The notes: a model not told the origin generated them from the letters alone. A stretch of 64,000 bases of DNA from Streptomyces sp. R41 (GCF_041053055.1 NZ_CP163443.1:744001-808000); one strand, 5' to 3'; numbered from the stretch's first letter, positions 27,178-35,936 are shown. Translations and numbers: made by a program.

Positions 27178-29199
27178 TCAGTCGTCGAGTCGTACGACCC
27201 GCACGCCACCCGCGGGGACCGCGAGGCGGCCCGCGGCGCGTTCGCCCGTCAGGAGCTCGGTGCCGTGCGCTTCCAGCGGCACCTTGGCGTCCGACGCGGT
27301 GTGGTTGATGGCGAAGACGTAGGTGCCCGACTCGCCGGTGCGGCGGACGACTTCGACGTCACGGGGCAGGTCGGCACGCGGTGCGATGCGCGCGTCGTCG
27401 GTCGCCCAGCCGATCAGGGCGTCGAGACCCTGGGCCCCGAGACGCGTGGACACGTACCAGGCCGAGCCCTCGCCGACGCGGTGTCGGGTGACGGCCGGAT
27501 GGCCCGCGGTGAGCCCGTCGGCGTACGTCCAGACGGTCTCGGCGCCGCGCGGCACCACGAACTCGGTCCACACGTCACCGGTGAGCTCCGAGCCGTCGGG
27601 TCCGGTGATCCGCACGAGGTCGCCCTGGAGGAGCGGCGAGAACTCCTCGACGGTCAGGCCGAGTACCTCGCGCAGGGCGCCCGGGTAGGCGCCGTCGTGC
27701 ACGGCGTCGTGCTCGTCGACGATGCCGGAGAAGTACGAGACGACCAGGGTGCCGCCGTTCTCGACGTACTCCTTGAGGCTGTTCCCGGCGGCCTCGGTCA
27801 TCAGGTAGAGGGCGGGCACGACGACAAGGGGATACGCCGACAAGTCGGCTTCCGGGTGCGCGAAGTCGACCGTGAGGTGGCGGTCGTAGAGCGCCTCGTA
27901 GAACGCGTCGGCGCGCTCGCGCGGGTCGTGGTCCTCGCTGGGGCGCCACTGGAGGTTCTGCGCCCACCAGGACTGCCAGTCCCACAGCACGGCGACGTCG
28001 GCGACGGTGCGGGTGCCCTTGAGCGCAGCCAACGAATCGACGGAGGCGCCGAGTTCGACCACCTCGCGCCACACCCGGGAGTCGGTGCCCGCGTGCGGCA
28101 GCATCGACGAGTGGAACTTCTCGGCGCCGCGCCGGGACTGCCGCCACTGGAAGAACATCGCGCCGTCGGAGCCGCGGGCGACATGTGCGAGGGAGTTGCG
28201 GGCCATCTGACCCGGGGCCTTCGCGGGGTTGCGGGGCTGCCAGTTGACGCCCGACGTGGAGTGTTCGAGCAGTAGCCAGGGGGCGCCGCCGGCGACCGAA
28301 CGGGTGAGGTCGGCGGACATCGCGAGGTTCACATGGGTGCGGCGGCCGTCGGTCATCAGGTAGTGGTCGTTGGTGACGAGGTCCACCTCGCGGCCCCAGG
28401 CCCAGTAGTCGACGGAGTCGCACTGGCTCAGGGCGGTCATGAAGTTGGTGGTGACCGGAATGCCGGGCGCGAGACGGTGCAGGATGTCCCGCTCTGCCAC
28501 GAAGTTCTCGCGCATGGTGGCGTCGGCGAACCGCTTGTAGTCGAGCGCCTGGGCCGGATTGCCGACGGTCGGGGTCACGCGCGGCGGGTTGACCTGGTCG
28601 AAGTCCGCGTAGCGCTGGCCCCAGAAGGCGGTCCCCCAGGCTTCGTTGAGCGCCTCGATCGTCCCGTACGTCCGCGTCAGCCGGCGGCGGAAGTGCGCGG
28701 CGCAGGACTCGCAGTAGCAGGCCGAGACGGGGACGCCGTACTCGTTGTGGACGTGCCACAAAGCGAGCGCGGGGTGGTCGGCGTACCGGGTGGCGAGCCG
28801 TGTGGTGATGTTCGCGGCGGCGGCTCGGTAGTCGCTGTTGCTGTGGCAGATGGCGCCGCGTGAGCCGAACTCGTAGCGGGTGCCGTCGGCGGCCACCGGC
28901 AGCGCGTTGCGATGCTCGCGGTAGAACCAGGCGGGCGGCGCCACGGTCGGTGTACCGAGGTCGGCGCGTATGCCGTTCTCGTGGAGCAGGTCGAGCAGGC
29001 GGTCGAGCCAGCCGAACTGGTAGGTGCCCGGCGCCGGTTCCAGCAGCGCCCAGGAGAAGATCCCGACGCTCACCATCGTGACACCCGCCTCGCGCATCAG
29101 CCGGACGTCTTCCTGCCAGACGCTTTCCGGCCACTGCTCGGGGTTGTAGTCCCCACCGAAGGCGAGCCTGGTGAGGCCCCTGGGGGTGGTCTCCGGCAT
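27178..29199 (-). CDS. Beta-galactosidase, GH42
   Basis: A 673-residue cytosolic GH42 enzyme (no signal peptide). N-terminal barrel: FGGDYNPEQWPE, VSVGIFSWALLEPAPG, acid/base in HVHNEYG (Glu153) and nucleophile in LLLEHSTSG (Glu312). A Cys site typical of the family is present (C118, C161, C163, C166; zinc). The trimerisation and C-terminal beta domains follow. It is the first gene of the minus-strand pair with the GH53 galactanase and diverges from the ABC importer operon, sharing its control region. It should cleave imported galacto-oligosaccharides to galactose. Confidence 0.94.
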   Translation of the reverse strand: MPETTPRGLTRLAFGGDYNPEQWPESVWQEDVRLMREAGVTMVSVGIFSWALLEPAPGTYQFGWLDRLLDLLHENGIRADLGTPTVAPPAWFYREHRNALPVAADGTRYEFGSRGAICHSNSDYRAAAANITTRLATRYADHPALALWHVHNEYGVPVSACYCESCAAHFRRRLTRTYGTIEALNEAWGTAFWGQRYADFDQVNPPRVTPTVGNPAQALDYKRFADATMRENFVAERDILHRLAPGIPVTTNFMTALSQCDSVDYWAWGREVDLVTNDHYLMTDGRRTHVNLAMSADLTRSVAGGAPWLLLEHSTSGVNWQPRNPAKAPGQMARNSLAHVARGSDGAMFFQWRQSRRGAEKFHSSMLPHAGTDSRVWREVVELGASVDSLAALKGTRTVADVAVLWDWQSWWAQNLQWRPSEDHDPRERADAFYEALYDRHLTVDFAHPEADLSAYPLVVVPALYLMTEAAGNSLKEYVENGGTLVVSYFSGIVDEHDAVHDGAYPGALREVLGLTVEEFSPLLQGDLVRITGPDGSELTGDVWTEFVVPRGAETVWTYADGLTAGHPAVTRHRVGEGSAWYVSTRLGAQGLDALIGWATDDARIAPRADLPRDVEVVRRTGESGTYVFAINHTASDAKVPLEAHGTELLTGERAAGRLAVPAGGVRVVRLDD

Positions 29200-29286
29200 G
29201 GATCTCTCCCGTTTGGTCGATCATTTGGGAACGTGCACACACAGCGCCAGCGGCGCGATCCCAACATAACCGCACAGCAACAACCA

Positions 29287-29315
29287 TTGACAAGTGTCCT
29301 GGATGTTTCTCTACT
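29287..29315 (+). promoter_or_regulatory. Promoter of the galacto-oligosaccharide importer operon
   Basis: TTGACA (29287-29292), a 17-bp spacer and TCTACT (29310-29315) form a near-consensus SigA/HrdB-type promoter upstream of the importer operon. The lac-type operator starts on the last base of the -10. Confidence 0.8.
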
Positions 29316-29328
29316 GTGAACGCTCACA
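29315..29328 (+). promoter_or_regulatory. LacI-type operator
   Basis: TGTGAACGCTCACA is a near-perfect palindrome (one central mismatch pair) with the central CG typical of LacI-family sites, and it closely matches the lac-type core TGTGAGCGCTCACA. It covers the likely transcription start of the importer operon, whose last gene encodes a LacI regulator (32531). Autoregulation, and control of the divergent GH42, is inferred. Confidence 0.8.
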
Positions 29329-29383
29329 GAAGCATGGCAGGTCTCCGCAGCAGGCGGAGACCCAGGTCAGGGGAGAACGATCC

Positions 29384-30712
29384 ATGCCCAACACGAAGCA
29401 CAGCCGGCTCCGTCGATGGGGTGTCACCACCATCGCCGTCGCGCTCGGCGCCACCTCACTCGCCGCTTGCGGCTCGGAGGACAAGGACAGCGACGCCCAG
29501 TCCGGACCCGCGTCGTTGACGTACTGGACCTGGACCCCGGGCATGGACAAGGTCGTGGACCTGTGGAACAAGGGGCCGGGGAAGAAGCAGCAGATCACCG
29601 TCACGGTGAAGAAGCAGGCGGCGGGCGACGACCTGGTCACCAAGATCCTCACCGCGCACAAGGCGAAGAAGGCCCCGGACCTCGTCCAGGCCGAGTACCA
29701 GGCACTGCCGACGCTGGTCAGCAATGACGCACTCGCCGACATAGCGGGCGAGTCGAAGGACGTGAAGGGCAAGTTCACCGCCGCCGTCTGGCAGCAGACG
29801 ACGCTGGGCACGGACGCGGTCTACGCGATCCCGCAGGACATCGGTCCGATGATGTTCTACTACCGCGCGGACCTCTTCAAGAAGTACGGCCTGACGGTCC
29901 CGACGACCTGGGATCAGTTCGCCGAGACCGCCCGCGCGCTGAAGAAGAAGGCCCCGGACAAGGACCTCACCACCTTCTCCGCCAACGACTCCGGCCTCTT
30001 CGCCGGTCTCGCCCAGCAGGCGGGCGCCAAGTGGTGGACGACCTCCGGCGACAAGTGGAAGGTCGGCATCGACGACGCGGCCTCGCAGAAGGTCGCCAAG
30101 TTCTGGGGCGGTCTCGTCAAGGAAGGCGTGATCGACAACCAGCCGATGTACCAGCCGGCCTGGAACAAGGCGCTGAACACCGGCAAGCAGATCGCCTGGG
30201 TGAGCGCGGTGTGGGCCCCCGGCACCCTCGCGACCGCGGCCCCCGACACCAAGGGCAAGTGGGCGATGGCCCCGCTGCCGCAGTGGTCGGACAGCGAGAA
30301 CGTCACCGGCAGCTGGGGCGGCTCCTCGACCGCCGTCACCACGGACTCGAAGCACAAGGCGGCCGCCGCGAAGTTCGCCGCCTGGCTGAACACGGACCCG
30401 AAGGCGGTGGCCGCACTGGCCAAGGAGGGCGGCATCTACCCCGCCTCCACCAGCGCTCAGCTCAGTGACGCGTTCACGGAGCCGCCGGCCTTCTTCTCCA
30501 ACCAGACGGACTTCTACACCAAGGCCTCGGAGATCGCGAAGACCACCGCGCCGTCCGCCTGGGGCCCGAACGTGAACGTCGCCTACACGTCCTTCAACGA
30601 CGCCTTCGGCGCCGCCGCGAAGAACAAGTCGGACTTCGGTGCCGCCCTGAAGACCATGCAGGACACCACCGTCGCCGACCTCAAGAAGCAGGGCTTCGGG
30701 GTCGCTCAGTGA
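29384..30712 (+). CDS. Sugar ABC transporter solute-binding lipoprotein
   Basis: A 442-residue cluster B (CUT1) binding protein. The signal peptide ends in a lipobox SLAAC with lipid-modified Cys29. Then come SLTYWTWTPGMDKVVDLWN, KILTAHKAKKAPDLVQAEYQ, YAIPQDIGPMMFYYRADLFK and a C-terminal lobe with GSWGGSSTAV. GGGGAGAA precedes ATG 29384. Given the divergent galactanase and beta-galactosidase genes, the ligand is probably a beta-1,4-galacto-oligosaccharide. The ATPase is not encoded here; CUT1 systems in Streptomyces share the MsiK ATPase. Confidence 0.92.
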   Translation: MPNTKHSRLRRWGVTTIAVALGATSLAACGSEDKDSDAQSGPASLTYWTWTPGMDKVVDLWNKGPGKKQQITVTVKKQAAGDDLVTKILTAHKAKKAPDLVQAEYQALPTLVSNDALADIAGESKDVKGKFTAAVWQQTTLGTDAVYAIPQDIGPMMFYYRADLFKKYGLTVPTTWDQFAETARALKKKAPDKDLTTFSANDSGLFAGLAQQAGAKWWTTSGDKWKVGIDDAASQKVAKFWGGLVKEGVIDNQPMYQPAWNKALNTGKQIAWVSAVWAPGTLATAAPDTKGKWAMAPLPQWSDSENVTGSWGGSSTAVTTDSKHKAAAAKFAAWLNTDPKAVAALAKEGGIYPASTSAQLSDAFTEPPAFFSNQTDFYTKASEIAKTTAPSAWGPNVNVAYTSFNDAFGAAAKNKSDFGAALKTMQDTTVADLKKQGFGVAQ

Positions 30713-31632
30713 CGACGGCACGTCGGAAGTCGTACGGGGTCAAGGGGGCCCCGTACGCTTTCCTCCTCCCCGCGACGATCCTCTTCGCCCTCTTCTTCGC
30801 GCTGCCCATCGGGTACGCCCTTTGGCTGAGCCTGCACAAGGTCCAGGTCAAGGGCCTAGGCCTGGGCGCCGGTGCCCGCAGCGAAGTCTGGGCGGGCCTG
30901 GAGAACTACACCGACGCCCTCACGGACAACGAGCTGCTCGGCGGCGCGCTGCGAGTGCTGGGCTACGGCGCCATCGTGGTTCCGGTGATGCTCGGCCTCG
31001 CCCTGCTGTTCGCGCTGATGCTCGACACGGACAAGGTGCGCCTCGCCCCCTTCACCCGGCTCGCGATCTTCCTGCCGTACGCCATTCCCGGCGTCGTCGC
31101 CGCGCTGCTGTGGGGCTTCCTGTACCTCCCGGACGTCAGCCCCTTCTACTTCGTCCTCGACAAGCTGGGGATGCCGCAGCCCGATCTACTGGACGGCGGC
31201 CCGCTGTATCTCGCCCTGTCCAACATCGCGGTCTGGGGCGGAACCGGCTTCAACATGATCGTCATCTACACCTCGCTGCAGGCCATTCCGGCCGAGGTGT
31301 ACGAGGCGGCGAAGCTGGACGGCGCCACTCCTTGGCAGATCGCGCTGAGGATCAAGATCCCGATGGTGACGCCCTCGCTGGTGCTCACCTTCTTCTTCTC
31401 GATCATCGCGACGCTCCAGGTGTTCAGCGAGCCGACCACCCTCAAGCCCCTCACCAACTCCGTCTCCACGACGTGGAGTCCGCTGATGAAGGTGTACCGG
31501 GACGCGTTCGGCACGGGCGACATCTACTCGGCCGCCGCCGAGGCCGTGATCATCGCCATCGTCACGCTGTTCCTGTCCTTCGGCTTCCTGCGCGCCGCGA
31601 ACTCCCGTAACAAGCAGGAGGAAGCACGATGA
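30709..31632 (+). CDS. Sugar ABC transporter permease (MalF-like)
   Basis: A 307-residue permease with six hydrophobic helices. The EAA loop for ATPase contact is EVYEAAKLDGATPWQ followed by I-KIPM-TPS (about residues 198-225). It starts with GTG overlapping the upstream stop (GTGA), so it is coupled to the binding protein. First of the two membrane subunits of the importer. Confidence 0.92.
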   Translation: MTTARRKSYGVKGAPYAFLLPATILFALFFALPIGYALWLSLHKVQVKGLGLGAGARSEVWAGLENYTDALTDNELLGGALRVLGYGAIVVPVMLGLALLFALMLDTDKVRLAPFTRLAIFLPYAIPGVVAALLWGFLYLPDVSPFYFVLDKLGMPQPDLLDGGPLYLALSNIAVWGGTGFNMIVIYTSLQAIPAEVYEAAKLDGATPWQIALRIKIPMVTPSLVLTFFFSIIATLQVFSEPTTLKPLTNSVSTTWSPLMKVYRDAFGTGDIYSAAAEAVIIAIVTLFLSFGFLRAANSRNKQEEAR

Positions 31633-32534
31633 GTTCTCTTGCCGTACGCAAGGCCGCGCCGGCCGCCGGTACGACCCCCGGGACCGCCCAGGGGCCGCCG
31701 CTGCGCCGCCGGATCGCCCTGGTGCCGACGCTGACGCTGCTGCTCGGCGCCCTGTACTGTCTGCTGCCCGTCGCCTGGGTGGTGATCGCCTCCACCAAGT
31801 CGGGCCGTGAGCTGTTCTCGACGTTCACGTTCCTGCCGGGCACCGGCTTCACCCAGAACGTGCGGGACCTCAGCGCCTACCGCGACGGCATCTACTGGCA
31901 GTGGATGGGCAACTCGGCGCTCTACGCCGGTCTCGGCGCCCTGCTCTCGACGGCCGTCTCGGCGCTCGGCGGCTACGCCCTCGCCGTCTACCGCTTCCGC
32001 GGCCGCGAGACCATGTTCAGCATCCTGATGGCGGGCGTGCTGATGCCTCCGGTGATCCTCGCGATCCCGCAGTACCTGCTGATGGCGAAGGCGGACCTGA
32101 CGGACTCGTACGCCTCCGTCCTGCTCCCCCTGATCCTCTCCCCGTACGGCATCTACCTCGCCCGGATCTACGCGGCCGCGGCCGTGCCCGGCGATGTGGT
32201 CGAGGCCGGGCGGATGGACGGGGGCGGCGAGTGGCGGATCTTCACCCGGATCGCGCTGCCGATGATGGTGCCCGGACTGGTGACGGTGTTCCTGTTCCAG
32301 TTCGTGGCGGTGTGGAACAACTTCCTGCTGCCGTACATCATGCTCAGCGACGACGAGAAGTTCCCGATCACGCTCGGCCTGTTCACCCTCCTCAAACAGG
32401 GCTCCAACACCCCGGCGCTCTACACGCTGGTGATCACCGGCGCGATGCTCGCGGTCATCCCGCTGGTCGCGCTGTTCCTGGTCATCCAGCGGTTCTGGAG
32501 CCTCGATCTGCTGTCCGGAGCCGTAAAGTCATGA
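31629..32534 (+). CDS. Sugar ABC transporter permease (MalG-like)
   Basis: A 301-residue second permease subunit with six helices and a basic, Pro-rich N-terminal tail. The EAA loop reads DVVEAGRMDGGGEWRIF. The ATGA overlap with the first permease and the ATGA overlap with the downstream LacI gene show tight operon coupling. Functions in cytoplasmic-membrane uptake of the bound oligosaccharide. Confidence 0.92.
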   Translation: MSSLAVRKAAPAAGTTPGTAQGPPLRRRIALVPTLTLLLGALYCLLPVAWVVIASTKSGRELFSTFTFLPGTGFTQNVRDLSAYRDGIYWQWMGNSALYAGLGALLSTAVSALGGYALAVYRFRGRETMFSILMAGVLMPPVILAIPQYLLMAKADLTDSYASVLLPLILSPYGIYLARIYAAAAVPGDVVEAGRMDGGGEWRIFTRIALPMMVPGLVTVFLFQFVAVWNNFLLPYIMLSDDEKFPITLGLFTLLKQGSNTPALYTLVITGAMLAVIPLVALFLVIQRFWSLDLLSGAVKS

Positions 32535-33562
32535 CCATGAGCAACACGGGGGCCCGGCGCAAACCGCCGACGATCCACGACGTCGCACGCGAGGCGGGAG
32601 TCTCACGAGGCACCGTCTCGCGCGTGCTCAACGGCGGTCACTACGTCAGTCCCGCGGCGCAGGAGGCGGTCAACGCCGCCATCCGCAAGACGGGTTACGT
32701 CGTGAACCGGCACGCCCGCTCGCTGATCACCGGACGCTCCGACTCGATCGGCTTCCTGCTGACCGAGCCGCAGGAGAGGTTCTTCGAGGACCCCAACTTC
32801 AATGTCCTGCTGCGCGGCTGCACGCAGGCGCTGGCCGCGCACGACGTTCCCCTCCTGTTGATGCTCGCGGGCACCGAGGACGAGCGGCGGCGCATCACGC
32901 GGTACATCACCGCGGGACATGTCGACGGAGTGCTCCTGGTCTCCAGCCACTCCGGCGATCCGGTCGCGGAGCAGCTGCGCGAGGCGGGCGTGCCGCTGGT
33001 CGCCTGCGGCAAGCCCATCGGCATGGGCTCCAAGGTGAGTTACGTCGCCGCGGACGACCGGGACGGCGCCCGCGACATGGTCAGGCACCTGCTGTCCCTC
33101 GGCCGCCGCCGGATCGGCATGGTCACCGGCCCGCTCGACACCCCCGGCGGCGTCGAGCGGCTCGCGGGCTACCGGGAGGTGCTCGCCGAGGCGGGCATCG
33201 AGGCCGACGACCGCTTCGTCGTCTCCGGCGACTACAGCCGGTCCAGCGGTGAGGCGGGCGCCGAGCAACTCCTTCAGCGGGTTCCGGACATGGACGCCGT
33301 GTTCGTCGCCTCGGACCTGATGGCACAGGGTGTGCTGGGCGCGCTGCACAGGGCCGGCCTCCGGGTTCCCGAGGACGTGGCCGTCGGCGGCTTCGACGAC
33401 TCCCCCGCCGCCACCGCGTCCACCCCGGCCCTCACCACGATCCGCCAGCCCTGGGACCGCATCAGCGCCGAGATGGTACGGGTGCTGCTCGCCCAGATAG
33501 GGGGCGAGGATCCGGCGGCGGTGATCCTGCCGACGGAGCTGGTGCGGCGCGAGTCGACCTGA
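32531..33562 (+). CDS. LacI-family regulator of the galactan locus
   Basis: A 343-residue repressor. HTH at ~14-35 (TIHDVAREAGVSRGTVSRVL), hinge helix VVNRHARSLITG, then a periplasmic-binding-protein-like sugar domain (SIGFLLTEPQERFFEDPNF, GHVDGVLLVSSHS, AVFVASDLMAQGVL, VAVGGFDDSPAA). It is the last gene of the importer operon and overlaps the permease stop (ATGA); a second ATG at 32537 is possible. It most likely binds TGTGAACGCTCACA at 29315 and responds to galactose or a galactobiose-type sugar. Confidence 0.92.
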   Translation: MTMSNTGARRKPPTIHDVAREAGVSRGTVSRVLNGGHYVSPAAQEAVNAAIRKTGYVVNRHARSLITGRSDSIGFLLTEPQERFFEDPNFNVLLRGCTQALAAHDVPLLLMLAGTEDERRRITRYITAGHVDGVLLVSSHSGDPVAEQLREAGVPLVACGKPIGMGSKVSYVAADDRDGARDMVRHLLSLGRRRIGMVTGPLDTPGGVERLAGYREVLAEAGIEADDRFVVSGDYSRSSGEAGAEQLLQRVPDMDAVFVASDLMAQGVLGALHRAGLRVPEDVAVGGFDDSPAATASTPALTTIRQPWDRISAEMVRVLLAQIGGEDPAAVILPTELVRREST

Positions 33563-33635
33563 CTCGCCCAGCGCGGCCGGCGACTCTGGGGCGCCCAGCC
33601 GCGACCGACGGACTCCGGTGCGCCATACCCGCGGC

Positions 33636-33750
33636 CGCCGCGCCAAGGGTGCGGTGGCCTCGGCCACGAACATCGGCAGCGCCAGGAACAGCCGGTCGGT
33701 CTCGCAGCGGGCGCGTTGTCCGGCGATCCAGGTGTCCGTTCGCTCGGGCG
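33636..33750 (-). pseudogene. Possible methyltransferase C-terminal remnant
   Basis: The minus-strand frame reads ERTDTWIAGQRARCETDRLF and continues LALPMFVAEATAP. This resembles the final strands of class I SAM-dependent methyltransferases (a pattern like W-x-x-x-Q-R followed by F-A-x-P-x-F-V). Nothing upstream matches a SAM-binding domain. Short and uncertain. Confidence 0.35.
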
Positions 33751-33832
33751 ACACGGCACCGGCGCCGCGCGCGCCCTCGACGAGACCGACCGGCATCGGG
33801 AGCGCCGCCGCACCCACGCCGGCCACCGACGC

Positions 33833-33880
33833 CCACCCGGCCACCCGGCCACCCGGCCACCCGGCCACCCGGCCACCCGC
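33833..33880. repeat. 8-bp tandem repeat (CCACCCGG)
   Basis: Five perfect copies of CCACCCGG (33833-33872) and a sixth with one change (CCACCCGC, 33873-33880). It is a short satellite likely to vary in copy number by slippage. It separates the two gene remnants in this gap. Confidence 0.95.
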
Positions 33881-33885
33881 CGACC

Positions 33886-34010
33886 ATCCTCCGCGCGGAG
33901 GCCGAGGCCCTCCGCTCCCGTATCTCCGCCGCCCGGGCATCCCTCGACTTGATCGTGTACACCCTCGGCTGCGACCACGAGGGCATCACCCGGTGCGCGC
34001 ACTTCCCGAC
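33886..34010 (+). pseudogene. Possible MerR-family regulator C-terminal remnant
   Basis: The plus-strand frame reads ILRAEAEALRSRISAARASL and continues with LGCDHEGITRCAHF. This matches the coiled-coil and cysteine-rich tail pattern of MerR-like regulators (L..-I..L-x-x-ALxLALxC-H-D-x-x-x-C-P-x-F). No HTH lies upstream; the 8-bp satellite abuts it. Confidence 0.45.
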
Positions 34011-34129
34011 CGGTCAGGATTCGAGAAGCCGACGGGTGCTTCCCCGTCTTAGCGTGAATGCGCCGACGAGAAAGCCGTCGGCGCGACAAGCACATCGCAC
34101 GCACTGATCAGCATCACGGAGGAGTCGCC

Positions 34130-34483
34130 ATGACCGCCGGAGTCAAGACCATCATCTATCCCGTCAAGGACGTCACGCAGGCAAAGGCGCTGTTCAGCGT
34201 GCTGTTGGGCGTGGAGCCGTACGCGGACGAGCCGTACTACGTCGGGTTCAAGGACGCGGGCCAGGATGTCGGCCTGGACCCCAACGGTCACGCCAAGGGG
34301 ATGACCGGGCCCGTCCCCTACTGGCACGTGTCCGACATCAGGGGGACCCTGGCGGGCCTGCTCGACGCCGGGGCCGAGTCGCTGCAGGACGTCCAGGATG
34401 TGGGCGGCGGCAGGCTCATCGCCTCGGTCAAGGACGCGGACGGCAACCTGATCGGGCTCCTCCAGGATCCCTCCGCCGAGTAG
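34130..34483 (+). CDS. VOC/glyoxalase-like protein
   Basis: A 117-residue VOC-fold protein: KTIIYPVKDVTQAKALFSVL-type first half, YYVGFKDAGQDVGLDPNG in the middle and the final SVKDADGNLIGLLQDPS. The usual first His and last Glu metal ligands are not obvious (Tyr and Gly occupy the positions), so it may be a binding or resistance protein rather than a metalloenzyme. GGAGG precedes ATG 34130. A MarR-type regulator gene follows 82 bp downstream. Confidence 0.85.
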   Translation: MTAGVKTIIYPVKDVTQAKALFSVLLGVEPYADEPYYVGFKDAGQDVGLDPNGHAKGMTGPVPYWHVSDIRGTLAGLLDAGAESLQDVQDVGGGRLIASVKDADGNLIGLLQDPSAE

Positions 34484-34521
34484 GGCGACCGGGCAGCGGT
34501 CCGCTGAATGCATCCGCACTA

Positions 34522-34535
34522 GTTGCACACTCAAC
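34522..34535 (+). promoter_or_regulatory. Candidate operator upstream of the MarR gene
   Basis: The inverted repeat GTTG-N6-CAAC (GTTGCACACTCAAC) lies 31 bp before the MarR-family start codon. MarR proteins often bind such sites to repress themselves. The half-sites are only 4 bp, so chance is possible. Confidence 0.3.
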
Positions 34536-34565
34536 GACTGGCCGGATCTCTGTTACCGTTCAGTT

Positions 34566-34958
34566 ATGGCAGCGACAACGCGCGGATCCCTCCTCGAAGA
34601 CCAGTGGCGGGAGATCCTCTCGGTGCACGCGCGCACGATGTGCGAGATCGACCGCGCGCTGCACCCCCACGGCCTCGGAGCCAGTGACTTCGAGGTCCTG
34701 GACATCCTCGCCTCCGCCACGGCCACGGAGCCGGGCGAGCAGTGCCGGGTGCACAACATCGCGGGCCGGGTCCACCTCAGCCAGAGCGCCCTGTCCCGCC
34801 TCATCGGCCGGCTGGAGAAGGACGGCCTGGTGGAGCGCAACGTCTGCCAGGAAGACCGACGCGGAGTATGGGTCGCGCTCACCGAGAAGGGTCGCGACCT
34901 GCACTCCGAGGTACTCCCCCTGCAACGCGCCGTCCTGGCCCGCATGTTGAACGGCTAG
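34566..34958 (+). CDS. MarR-family regulator
   Basis: A 130-residue winged-helix dimer: N-terminal dimerisation helix WREILSVHARTMCEIDRAL, HTH HNIAGRVHLSQSALSRLIGR LEK (split here by the wing), wing NVCQEDRRGVWVALTEKG, C-terminal helix LHSEVLPLQRAVL. Two cysteines (MCEI near residue 23, NVCQ near 95) could act in redox sensing, which is inference. It converges with pqqB and follows the VOC gene, its likely target. Confidence 0.9.
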   Translation: MAATTRGSLLEDQWREILSVHARTMCEIDRALHPHGLGASDFEVLDILASATATEPGEQCRVHNIAGRVHLSQSALSRLIGRLEKDGLVERNVCQEDRRGVWVALTEKGRDLHSEVLPLQRAVLARMLNG

Positions 34959-34967
34959 CGCGGCCGG

Positions 34968-35876
34968 CTAGACGGTGAACTCCGCGCCGTCCGGCAGGAC
35001 TTCGACCCCGGTCGCGGTCACCCGCGCATGGGCGTCCGAGGCGTGGTCGAGCAGCGGGTTCGTGTTGTTGAGGTGGGTGTAGATCCGGCGCGGGCCGGGA
35101 TGGCGGGCGAGGGCGGCCAGGCTGCCGTGCGCGCCCGAGACGGGAAGATGCCCCATCGCGGCCTGCCCGTTGGACGGCATCCCGGCCTGGCCGCCCGCGG
35201 CCCGCACCGCCGTGCGCATCTCGTCGGCCGCGTAGAAGGTGCCGTCGAGCAGCGCGCAGGTCGCCGTGGTGAGCAGTGCGTCCAGCGCGGGTGTCCAACT
35301 GCCCAGGCAGGGCGCGTAGACGAGCTCTCCCCCGCCGGCCAGGTCCTCGATCCGGTACGCCGTCACCCAGCGGGCGTCCGCGGCGGGCCCGGAGACGTAC
35401 TTCGGGGCCTTGGAGCCGACCGGGTGCGCGCTCACCACCAGACCGCCGGCCAGCACGAAGCCGCCCTCGGTCAGACTGTCCGTCCACTCCCAAGGGGCAT
35501 AGCGGTCGAGCACGGCGCGCAGCGGGGCCAGCGTGGCGAGGACGGGAGGCGCGGCATAGACCTTGAGTCCCGCGCCGCCCCGCAGAATGGTCAGCCCCAT
35601 GACGTGGTCGGCCTCGGCATCGGTCAGGAGCACGCCGCGTACCGGGGTGTCCCTGGCGCCCGGCCCGGGTGCGAGCGCGGGCGTGCCGGTCAGCTGCGTA
35701 CGGATGTCGGGTGAGGCGTTGAGCAGCCACCAGTCGCGGGAGTTGCCGCTGACGGCGACACACTCCTGTGTTCGCGCCGGCAGTTTGCCGTCGCGGGCGG
35801 CCGCGCACAGCGCGCACGCGCAGTTCCACTGAGGGAAGCCGCCACCGGCGGCCGTGCCCAGCAGGACGACTTTCAA
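34968..35876 (-). CDS. pqqB: PqqB-like metallo-beta-lactamase-fold protein (orphan)
   Basis: A 302-residue protein with the PqqB layout: MKVVLLGTAAGGGFPQWNCA with CALC (Cys-x-x-Cys pair near 20-24), SGNSRDWWLLNASPDIRTQL, TDAEADHVMGLTIL in place of the canonical HxHxDH metal motif, VGSKAPKYV, LLDGTFYAADEM, and IYTHLNNTNPLLD near the end. PqqB hydroxylates the tyrosine of the PqqA precursor in pyrroloquinoline quinone synthesis. No pqqA, C, D or E lies in this window, which is unusual. The gene upstream encodes an unrelated membrane protein. Confidence 0.9.
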   Translation of the reverse strand: MKVVLLGTAAGGGFPQWNCACALCAAARDGKLPARTQECVAVSGNSRDWWLLNASPDIRTQLTGTPALAPGPGARDTPVRGVLLTDAEADHVMGLTILRGGAGLKVYAAPPVLATLAPLRAVLDRYAPWEWTDSLTEGGFVLAGGLVVSAHPVGSKAPKYVSGPAADARWVTAYRIEDLAGGGELVYAPCLGSWTPALDALLTTATCALLDGTFYAADEMRTAVRAAGGQAGMPSNGQAAMGHLPVSGAHGSLAALARHPGPRRIYTHLNNTNPLLDHASDAHARVTATGVEVLPDGAEFTV

Positions 35877-35936
35877 CAGAAACCCACCCCTCCGTATCGG
35901 ATCCTCCCGGGGATCTTCCCGCCAGGACGGGCCGAA

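Larger units (their letters stand above)
33563..34129. other. 567-bp gap with gene remnants and an 8-bp satellite
   Basis: No intact gene was found. The stretch holds a probable methyltransferase C-terminal remnant on the minus strand, five perfect copies of an 8-bp repeat and a probable MerR-type C-terminal remnant on the plus strand (each listed separately). The last 100 bp would carry the promoter of the VOC gene at 34130. Confidence 0.6.

Noticed and set aside
27130..27180. Two TGAGCCG copies at the GH42 stop codon as another tandem array
   Set aside because: Only two partial units of about 19 bp are visible, too few to call an array, although the position fits the stop-associated pattern.
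24949..28275. 1108-codon plus-strand open frame
   Set aside because: Antisense to the wHTH, GH53 and GH42 genes, whose catalytic motifs are clear on the minus strand.
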